Below, one piece after another: positions 54,228 to 64,000 of a stretch of DNA of 64,000 nt. Source of the DNA: Earliella scabrosa (lineage: Eukaryota > Basidiomycota > Agaricomycetes > Polyporales > Polyporaceae); the NCBI GenBank assembly GCA_022605405.1, contig JABYQQ010000007.1, forward strand, positions 1,984,001 through 2,048,000, in the 5' to 3' direction. How positions within the stretch are numbered: the stretch's first letter is position 1; each line of letters opens with the position of its first letter. The position numbers were made by a program, and so were the translations under genes. The notes beneath the pieces are model-generated. The model ran no database searches. It was given only the letters and a program-made list of their open reading frames with translations, and was not told the DNA's origin.

Positions 54228-54469
54228 AGCGGGGAACGTGCCGGGGAGATGAGGGGAGAGGGAGAGTCTGGGGAAAGCACAAGCTGGTTGTGCGGCCGGT
54301 AAACGCGGAGAGCCCGACCACCGACGTCGTTGAGCGCCTGTGTTCTATCCTAGGCGTGCGGCGGATTGCCGGGGGGAGCCGTGCCGCACCTCCGAAGCGA
54401 CCGGTCAAGAATTTCAGAGTTGTGAGCTTGCACGTCGTTGCTTGCATCCACCGTCATCTTGTCGCCGCC
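54228..54469. promoter_or_regulatory. bidirectional promoter PEX14/TUF1
   Basis: 242 bp between the divergent ATG codons of a peroxisomal and a mitochondrial protein gene. No TATA box; GC-rich. Confidence 0.45.
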
Positions 54470-56347
54470 ATGTTCAAGGCTCCGCTTCCTGCTACCAGGG
54501 TCATTGCCCGTCGTCTCTACAGCTCGCGTGGTGAGTCTTCCCCGTTCTGCTCTCACATCTTCTGCTACGTGTACTCACGCGTCACCAGCGACACAATCCT
54601 TTTACAGCTGCACGAGGAGTTCGGTCAGGTACCCAGCCACCTCAGTTCATCAGCCGCTCTGCAGGACAGTTGGTCGCAACCTGAGTGCGTTCTTTCGGCG
54701 GTTCTCCTCTCATATCCCGCTGACCTGTTATACCAGTCTTTGCCCGTGGGTATGCTGAGCCTGCCTCCACCAAGTTCTCGCGTGCGAAGCCTCACTTGAA
54801 CATTGGCACCATTGGTATGTATACCGACACATCCTTTCCAGCCCCTTGGTTGAACAGCGTCGTTGCGCTCGTATAGGTCACGTCGACCATGGCAAGACCA
54901 CGTTGACGGCAGCTATCACGAAGGTTCTCTCGGAGAAGGGCGCCGCTAGCTTCACCGACTACGCGGAAATCGACAAGGCTCCTGAGGAGAAGGCTCGCGG
55001 TATTACCATTAACTCTGCGCACGTCGAGTACGAGAGTGACCAGCGCCACTATGGCCACATTGACTGTCCCGGACACGCGGATTGTGAGTTTACTACGTCC
55101 GTGCCCTCGGGGTCTGTTCTAATTCCTTTCAGACATCAAGAACATGATCACCGGTGCTGCACAAATGGATGGCGCTATTATCGTCGTGTCAGCGACGGAT
55201 GGTCAGATGCCCCAGACTCGTGAGCACTTGCTGCTCGCCCGTCAGGTCGGCATCAAGAAGCTCGTCGTCTTCATTAACAAGGTCGACATGGTCGCCGACA
55301 AGGAAATGTTGGAGCTCGTCGACATGGAGATGCGTGACCTTCTTGCGACTTACAACTTCGATGGCGAAAACACCCCTATCATCATGGGCTCTGCACTCGC
55401 TGCTCTTGAGGGCCGCGACCCTGAGATTGGCGCTACCAAAATTCAGGAGCTGATTCAAGCTTGTGACGAATGGTTGGAGATCCCGCCTCGTGAGTTGCAA
55501 TAGCTCCCGTTGTTCTACTTCATGTCTTCATGTCTCCAACTCAGGTGACCTCGACAAGCCCTTCCTGCTCCCTGTTGAGGATGTCTTCTCCATCTCTGGA
55601 CGTGGAACCGTCGCTACTGGCCGTGTAAGTACCCATGGTACCCAACATGGCGATTTGCTCACAGCTCCTCTCAGGTGGAGCGTGGTGTCTGCAACAAGGG
55701 TGATGAAGTGGAGATCCTTGGCTTCGGCACGAAGCTGAAGTCTGTGTTGACCGGTATTGGTGAGTTGCCAAACCTGCGTGCTTTCCATTCTATCGCCTCA
55801 TAGACGCTCCAGAGGCCTTCCATAAGGAGTTGGATCGTGGCGAGGCTGGTGACAACATGGGTGCTCTGCTCCGCGGTATCAAGCGCGAGCAGATCAAGCG
55901 CGGCCAGGTCATCATTGCCCCTGGCTCAATGAAGGCCGTCAAGAAGTTCCAGGCACAGATCTACGTGAGTTTGCTGCAAACCATTTGCCCGTCGTATCTA
56001 ACATTGTGCTATAATAGGTCCTTACAAAAGATGAGGGTGGTCGCTACACTCCTTTCATGGCCAACTACACGCCTCAGCTCTTCATCCGTACTGCTGACAT
56101 CAGCACACGGCTGTCATGGCCTGAGGGTACTGCTGATGCTGAGGAGAAGATGGTTATGCCTGGTGACAACGTTGAGATGGTCTGCACACTTCATCACGAC
56201 GTCGCTGGTGAGGTTGGTTCACGGTGAGTACGATAAGCTTGTCCATGTCCTGCACGTGGACTTACGTATGATGACAGATTCACGCTGCGTGAGGGTGGCA
56301 AGACCATCGGCACGGGTATCATCACCGAAATCCTCGAGACCGCATGA
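54470..56347 (+). CDS. TUF1: mitochondrial elongation factor Tu
   Basis: Brings aminoacyl-tRNA to the mitochondrial ribosome. About 460 residues, nine exons from ATG 54470 to TGA 56347. The N-terminus [19 protein letters not shown] is a basic matrix-targeting signal. GTPase motifs are complete: [15 protein letters not shown] (P-loop), [11 protein letters not shown] (switch I), DCPGHADY across an intron (G3), INKVDMV (G4) and [10 protein letters not shown] (G5). Domains 2 and 3 follow: [39 protein letters not shown], FRVPPmatching barrel strands such as [40 protein letters not shown] and [20 protein letters not shown]. The length and motif set match the family closely. Neighbours downstream are also nuclear genes for mitochondrial proteins. 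Confidence 0.95.
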
Positions 56348-56767
56348 GTGGAGAGATCTTACTAGCATTTGCATCGTCGTCGTCATACATAGCCCCATCG
56401 TTAATGCTCGTGCTTGTAATACCGTACTCCCCACTCACTGCAAAAGGAGGCCTCGAGCTCGCACACTCGTCACTCACTGTACCCTAGACCTGCATCATGT
56501 TGCCTACTTAGACGCTATCGCAATTCCATATGCTCGCATGGACGTGGACGTTGGACGTGCCCAGCGCGTCGAGATCGACGTGGCGAAATACGTAACAGAA
56601 CAACCATAAGAGGGAAGCGGGTCTAGCACCCCAGCGTCGTGCGCGCGCGGTGGTCCGAGACTTTCAAACGGGCTCCCGACTCCTTCCTTCGCGTCCCCCT
56701 CTTCCGTCGCGCTATCCTCCGTCTTGTGCTCCTTGACCACTTCCATCTAGCAGAGTCTCAGCCCGTC
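56348..56767. promoter_or_regulatory. spacer and promoter of GCV3
   Basis: 420 bp between two rightward genes. The pyrimidine-rich CTTCCTTCGCGTCCCCCTCTT just before the ATG is typical of fungal promoters near the start. No gene seen. Confidence 0.4.
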
Positions 56768-57540
56768 ATGTTCTCCGCACTCCGTCAAGCTTCCCGTTCT
56801 GGTTCCTCCGCTCTGCGCGCGGCGCACCGAGCTGCTCCTGTTGCTCGCGTCTCGCGCCCGACTACATTCGTGCGGACGTTGATCAGTGAGTATCCCTTCG
56901 ACGCTCCCAACGCGGAACGCGGCCGATGACGTGTCTGCAGCGAAGAAGTACACCGAGGACCATGAAGCGGTCGTTTTCGATGACCAGACCCAGATCGGCA
57001 CCGTCTCTATCACCGACTACGCCCAGTCAAGTCTCGGAGACGTTGTCTACGTGGAGCTGCCGCAGGAGGGCACGGAGATCAACCAGGGTGGTAAGTGCAC
57101 GCGCATGCATGCTGCTTGTCTTTCGTAACGTAACAAATTCGCCTGTCCAGACCAAATTGGCGCGGTGGAGAGCGTGAAGGCCGCTTCGGATATTGTGAGT
57201 GCATGCAGATGTAATCTACAGCTGTCCATGGTGCTCACACGTCCCATCTCCAGTTCGCACCTATCTCCGGAACAGTGGAAGAGGTGAATGTTACTCTCAA
57301 CGACCAGCCAGGTCTGCTCAACAAGTCGCCCGAGGAGAAGGGTGAGTGCCGGTCGCCACGGCCATCATGCCCCTGTTAACAACTTGTCATATAGGCTGGC
57401 TATGCAAGGTGAAGGTCCGGGACCCTTCTGAGGTAGGGAGCTATGATGTTGCACCAATACACGGATGCTGACCCGCCCGAAAGCTGGACAAACTCATGAC
57501 GGAAGAGGAGTACAAGAAGCATTGCGAGTCAGATCACTGA
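56768..57540 (+). CDS. GCV3: glycine cleavage system H protein
   Basis: Lipoyl-carrying H protein, which shuttles the aminomethyl group between the P, T and L proteins in mitochondria. About 160 residues over six exons from ATG 56768 to TGA 57538-57540. A targeting peptide rich in Arg/Ser/Ala ([20 protein letters not shown]) precedes [34 protein letters not shown] and [12 protein letters not shown]. The lipoylation site is [17 protein letters not shown], with the Lys in the expected place. The C-terminus is [13 protein letters not shown] joined to [18 protein letters not shown]. Length is standard. Confidence 0.95.
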
Positions 57541-57785
57541 AAAGTGAACCAGCGGTACTTGCGTCGGGAGGGGAGGGGAGATCGCGGCTTCAACTGCTGC
57601 TTGTTTTCGGCGATGGGTGACGGACCGGTATATGACTTAGACCACCTTAGCACGCGTGCTTGAACGCCAGTAATGAGAGGATCTTAACATCCACTATGAC
57701 CATCTCTAGCATCGTACACAGTTGTGGATAGCGGTTGTATCGCTGGAATGTTGCAGCGGAAGTAAAGACAGCGACAGGACGTAGC

Positions 57786-58255
57786 CTAGAGTTCGGGCTT
57801 CTCGCCACGCGCCTCCATGCGGGCCTTGGCCTCCTGCAGTGCCCATGACTGAATACTACATTTTGCAAGCGGCATTGAGCACTCCAGCGTTGGAAGAATA
57901 GGGCATGAAACTCACCTTGTGTCTGGCTTGTAGTAGAGCAAGACCGCTGTCAACCCCATGGTGCCGTACATCCCAATATACCACACGGTCTCCCAAGACT
58001 CCCTCTTGCGCTTCTGACCGGCCGGAAGCGGCTGTATGGTACGTTTCATTGAAAGACATGTCAGAAACGCAAGTAACGGGGAGGAAAGCAGCAGGAATAA
58101 CAATTATGAAGACGTACCTTCTCGGCGAAGAGGTAACCGGTAGGTTCGTTGTAATGGGGACCGTGGCCGTGGGAGGCGTACCGCCGACAGCTGGGCAGAG
58201 AACGAGCAGCGCACGCTCGTCTCTGCAATGTTCGTAGTGATGACAGCGACGGCAT
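57786..58255 (-). CDS. NDUFB11: complex I subunit ESSS (NDUFB11)
   Basis: Accessory subunit of the membrane arm of mitochondrial NADH dehydrogenase. About 105 residues, three exons. ATG 58255 opens a targeting-like start (PSLSSLRTLQRRACAARSLP), then GPHYNEPTGYLFAEK, PLPAGQKRKRESWETVWYIG, the membrane segment YIGMYGTMGLTAVLLYY, KPDTS and the tail SWALQEAKARMEARGEKPEL, ending at TAG 57786. The NEPTGYLF and W-x-Y-x-G motifs and the tail match the ESSS family. Converges on GCV3 with 245 bp between stops. A telomere-type repeat lies about 75 bp upstream of the start. Confidence 0.88.
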
Positions 58256-58331
58256 AGATGGTGGTGAGGTAAAGAGGTGCCTGCCGGCTGCTCAGAGCGT
58301 TGACTCTGGGCGATTCCGGGAAGTGGGGTTA

Positions 58332-58343
58332 TTAGGGTTAGGG
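58332..58343 (+). promoter_or_regulatory. telobox-like (TTAGGG)2 upstream of NDUFB11
   Basis: Two perfect TTAGGG units followed by another G, 77 bp before the NDUFB11 ATG. Such motifs in fungal promoters can bind telobox (Tbf1-like) proteins. Confidence 0.45.
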
Positions 58344-58430
58344 GTCTCCTTTCGGCAATTTATGACTCTGCGCTGCCAGGTACGAGACTACAACTCATCC
58401 AAGAAAACGGCGACACTGTGCATCCCCATC

Positions 58431-59450
58431 CTACAGTGGTTTCGACAGTATCTCATAGTCATAATCCTCGTCCTCCTCCCCGTCCTGTGCTACCCCTCCA
58501 TCGCCATATTCCGGAGAACTCGTGTCGAGCACAAAACTGCAAGTTGTGTAGTTAGTATGATACAGTGGCACAACGAATGGCTCGAAGCGGCCCGGAATGG
58601 CTCATTCACCCTAGCTTGGCGTAGGCTTCACGCGCAGACATGTTGGCTACAGGCGAAGTTGAGTATATGATCCCACGAAATGCAAGGTCTAACGTACACT
58701 TGAGTACTGTCAGGAGGAGCTTCTCCATTTGCCAGTGCTTCCCAACGCGTGTTAGAGTTTCAACGAAGAACCGTCCCAAGCCGCAGCCTCTGAAGCCGTC
58801 GGCTACCTGGAACTCGTAGCTTGGTAGACTCGCGGTCAGCCAGATCGTCCGAGTTGTCCAGCGCCGAAATAGTCTCACCAGTAGACCGCGTCCTCGTCCT
58901 CGTATCCAAGCTCGAAGCGGAACATGCAGAAGGCCACCAGCGTCCGGTCGGAATCTCCGGAATCGTCCTGGTGGTACACGAGAATGAGTCTTGAGTCGGC
59001 GTGGAAGAGCTCCTTCTTCTTGTCCTTGGGATGCCATCCGAACGACGAAGGCTCGACGCTGACAGTGAATCGAAGGTGATGAGCGAGTGCCCATGGCTAC
59101 GGGCTAAGTAATCCTGGGGAATTCCACGAACAGGGTACGCATGTTCGTGGTCCACAGCGACCATAGATGTTCACGGTCGGCAGATGGAAGGTATTTGGCG
59201 CGACACACTTGGACTGTAAAGCTATGCAGAACGATGCCCTTAGTATCGCAGCTGTTAGCCGGCTGACTGCGCCACGTACGTGGTGTCTTTGAGGTGTAGG
59301 ACAGAGGGTATCTCCCCAGCCGCCACGATCTCCTTCACAGTGGCCTTGCTCATGAGTCAGTACTCAACAAGAAGTGACAAGTAGGGTAAGAGTGAGGGCA
59401 GATTTGCTTACCTTGTTTGCGTTTTCGATCGCTTGGGATGTCTCGGCCAT
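58431..59450 (-). CDS. NAA40: N-alpha-acetyltransferase 40 (NatD), acts on histones H4 and H2A
   Basis: GNAT-fold enzyme that acetylates the N-terminal Ser of H4 and H2A. About 230 residues, seven or eight small exons from ATG 59450 (AETSQAIENANK, then ATVKEIVAAGEIPSVLHLKD). Recognisable pieces: LWSLWTTNMRTLF, the SFGWHPKDKKKELFHADSRL segment, ILVYHQDDSGDSDRTLVAFC, MFRFELGYEDEDAVYW and, across an intron, YELQVADGFRGCGLGRFF with the acetyl-CoA R-x-x-G-x-G loop. Then come ETLTRVGKHWQMEKLLLTVL, ANMSAREAYAKLGF and VLDTSSPEYGDGG, ending YDYEILSKPL at TAG 58431, which matches the end of NatD. Exon limits between 58.75 and 59.15 kb are approximate. Confidence 0.85.
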
Positions 59451-59947
59451 CGTTGGATGAGCAACAACCTCAAGCACCAGTGGACGAGCTCCAGCCTAGA
59501 TCACCGTCACGTCGCGTGTTCTACTGCCAATGGCACTCTCAGTGTCTACAGCCCAAGTTCAGTCAACGTTATTCTGAGCGTTTCGCGTACGAACAATACG
59601 TTGAGGTGAATGTGAAGCTGAAGGACTGAGGTCTCAGGCTGAGGACGAGTACTGGATTCTGCTACAATTCGTTGTGGTCAAGAACAGACCTTGAACGCTG
59701 CCGCAGTCGGGCGTCACAGCCACCGCGTCGCTGTAGCGCCCATTGGGAAACGTAGTAAGTCACCTGACGCGATGCACTTTTCCTAGGACCTCCACCTCCC
59801 TAGGTACACTCGTCGATTGGCCCGTAGAATCGTCGAGACAAGCACACAGTAAGTTTCTGCGACCTGCGTGAGTATGCACTCGTGGAGATCGAGTCCACAA
59901 ACGCGAATCTTGATTTTTCTCCGCCGCATCTTAGATAAACCCCAACC
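59451..59947. promoter_or_regulatory. bidirectional promoter region NAA40/RIO2
   Basis: 500 bp between divergent ATG codons. An overlapping 70-codon frame (59417-59629) is not coding-like. Nothing else recognised. Confidence 0.4.
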
Positions 59948-62198
<2,251 letters not shown>

Positions 62199-64000
62199 GC
62201 CTGGAGTCTCTGCCCTCGGATGGTTCGGTAAAGCCTGTTGGCCCGTCCCGGGGTCGTCCGTAGCGTCACCGGTTGCGTTGTAGAGAGAGAGTCGTCGTTG
62301 TATGCGCATAGAATGAGAGCGAGGGATGGCCGGACTCGCTGGAATCTGCTGGACGTCTGTCCGGGGACTGTCGTAAGTGGTGTGCGTGTGCACGATCGAG
62401 GGCCAGTGGGTCGGAGGCTCCAGGCAAGTGCCATCTGTCTGTGGGCCTTCTAGCAGGACCTTGCAGGCGACGATCGGCCGGGCTGCGCTCACGGATTAAT
62501 CGGCGCACGGAGATGACAGATTACGTGCACAGTCTCTGTGACCGGGCGCATTTTGGCAACTTGCGTCAGAAGCTGTGGATGGTGCGCCAGCCATGCCAAT
62601 CGTGACATGCCCGTCGACAGCCCACCCCATATCCATCCTCGCACCCTGCACACTCGAAGTCGAGACTCGAGAGCGGTGGGGCCCCCACGAATGGGTGAAG
62701 ACGTGCGCCATATTCGATCCCGGGCCTCCAAAATTTTCCGCCGCGGTTGAGCACCTTGAGCCCGGGGGGTCAGAAATAGCGCGAGCACGCCATCGCCCCC
62801 CGCACGGTGCTTGGTCGCTCGTTGCCGCGCAAAGTCCGAGTGCCTCGCGGAGGAAGGTATCGGTCGGGTAGTGTGAGTGGACAGCATACTATGATGGATA
62901 AGGCAGTCGGCGTACCAGACGTGCGCACCTCTGCGGCTTAATTTACGCTTATACGCTGCGAAGGCCGCTGGGCGTCGTCAGCGGGCAAGGCGACGCCCTG
63001 CACGGCTGTAGCCATTAGGGGGGCAGGCCGCCGCCAGTCCAGCTCGCCAGCTTCCGTTTCGGGCAGGCTTCGTCCCAATCCGGCGGTGCGACTGTCGCGT
63101 CGGGCGGACAGTTCGGCTGCGCGAGACGGGGAACCACGAAGACGGTGCATGGTATGACGACGGCTGCTCTCTCGCCTGGGTTTGTCCGCCAGCGAGGCCC
63201 TCCCCGCCGGTGCTCCCCCGGCCCAGACGCAGGGCTCGTCGGTCACTGGCGCAGAGACGACGGCAACGCTGACGCGTTCGTGCACGGGCCATGTGGGGGC
63301 GACCCCGCACCTCGTCACGCCCGCCGTCGTGAAGGGCAGCGAGGATCGTTGAGCAGAAGGCCTGGGGCGCGCTGGACGATCGTCCCGCAGCCACCTCAAA
63401 CAGTCTCCAGATCCTGCCCAGATCGTGAGCACCCCAAATCCCAGTCCGCTATTAGGCAGATTGAGCATTCCAGATCTCACCTGCCAACGCCCCGCCCTCT
63501 CGTCCGCCGATCGAGTCCACGTCCGCCGTCGCCTTCCAGATTCGACTTGTCCGCCAGATTGCATAGCGCCAGCCGAATCTCTGCAACCGAGCAAGATCGC
63601 AGATCTTCTCCCTTCTCTCCATACGGTCCGCGATCGGTGCCCGGAACTGTTGGTCCAGGTGGTTCCCCCTCGAGAGATATTCTGATAACCACAGTCCGTC
63701 TCTGGTCAGCCGGACAAGCCGGGTATGTTCTGCATTCCAGATACTCACAGACCGTCCTCCTCCCCCCGTCTGTTCACCGGTCGACCGGTGTGACACCATC
63801 CAGCGCCCGAGAAGACCTCGCGCGGTCGTCGCCATCGAGTCCGCCCGCCCTGTGGCGCAGTCACAGACGGCTCAACCGGCCCCGCGCGAGGGATGGAAGC
63901 GACGAACGGCGTGCGTTCGAACGTTCTCATGAAGCCCCTTGCAATCGAGCTGACGAGCAATCACGAACCTTTTCATCATCGAGCCGACCAGCTCTCACCC
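62199..64000. other. 1.8-kb gene-free right end
   Basis: GC-rich sequence in which several long overlapping frames stay open on both strands, the largest 62938-63594 on the minus strand. None has family-like motifs, regular exon borders or balanced residue use. Could be intergenic DNA or a decayed repeat; nothing is identifiable from this window. Confidence 0.4.

Noticed and set aside
62938..63594. Leftward open frame of 218 codons
   Set aside because: Biased composition, overlapping frames open on both strands, no motif or exon structure.

Overview
The window is nuclear DNA of a filamentous basidiomycete, most likely an Agaricomycete (Polyporales would fit). The signs are dense short introns of about 50-65 bp with GT..AG ends, GC-rich coding sequence, paired F-box-like genes of a mushroom-type family, and a Plavaka/Tnp2-type transposase. 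Nearly every gene is split by introns, so spans below run from start codon to stop codon through the introns. All family names come from motifs and memory; no database search was possible.

Layout. (1) 0-4 kb: the 5' part of VPS8 leaving the left edge, a glutaredoxin gene cut off at its 3' end, and a second, broken copy of the VPS8 5' region fused to that cut. (2) 4-30.3 kb: an accessory island. It holds ten intron-rich genes I cannot assign, several of which are distant paralogues of one another, one apparently intact Plavaka/Tnp2 transposase (23.6-28.05 kb), two near-identical direct repeats about 11.5 kb apart made of alternating ~300-bp units with splice-like borders, and a 0.6-kb stretch packed with TGTTC/GAACA pentamers. 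(3) 30.3-62.2 kb: ordinary conserved genes: IPI1, two F-box paralogues, a secreted RlpA-like protein, eIF3h, a ZRC1-type zinc transporter, Mediator subunit MED5, golgin IMH1, PEX14, mitochondrial EF-Tu, glycine cleavage H protein, complex I subunit ESSS/NDUFB11, histone N-acetyltransferase NAA40 and the ribosome-assembly kinase RIO2. (4) 62.2-64 kb: no gene seen.

How the parts relate. The conserved genes serve ribosome assembly and translation (IPI1, RIO2, eIF3h, NAA40), organelle function (TUF1, GCV3, NDUFB11, PEX14) and membrane traffic (VPS8, IMH1). They show no operon-like logic beyond shared or abutting intergenic regions. The island interrupts them, and its left edge coincides with the VPS8/glutaredoxin rearrangement. 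The best candidate for something undescribed is a three-family module (family 2 - family 3 - family 1), present in two diverged blocks at 6.2-16.2 kb and 18.1-22.2 kb, with an extra family-1 gene at 4.4-5.6 kb, all next to the transposon and its flanking repeats.
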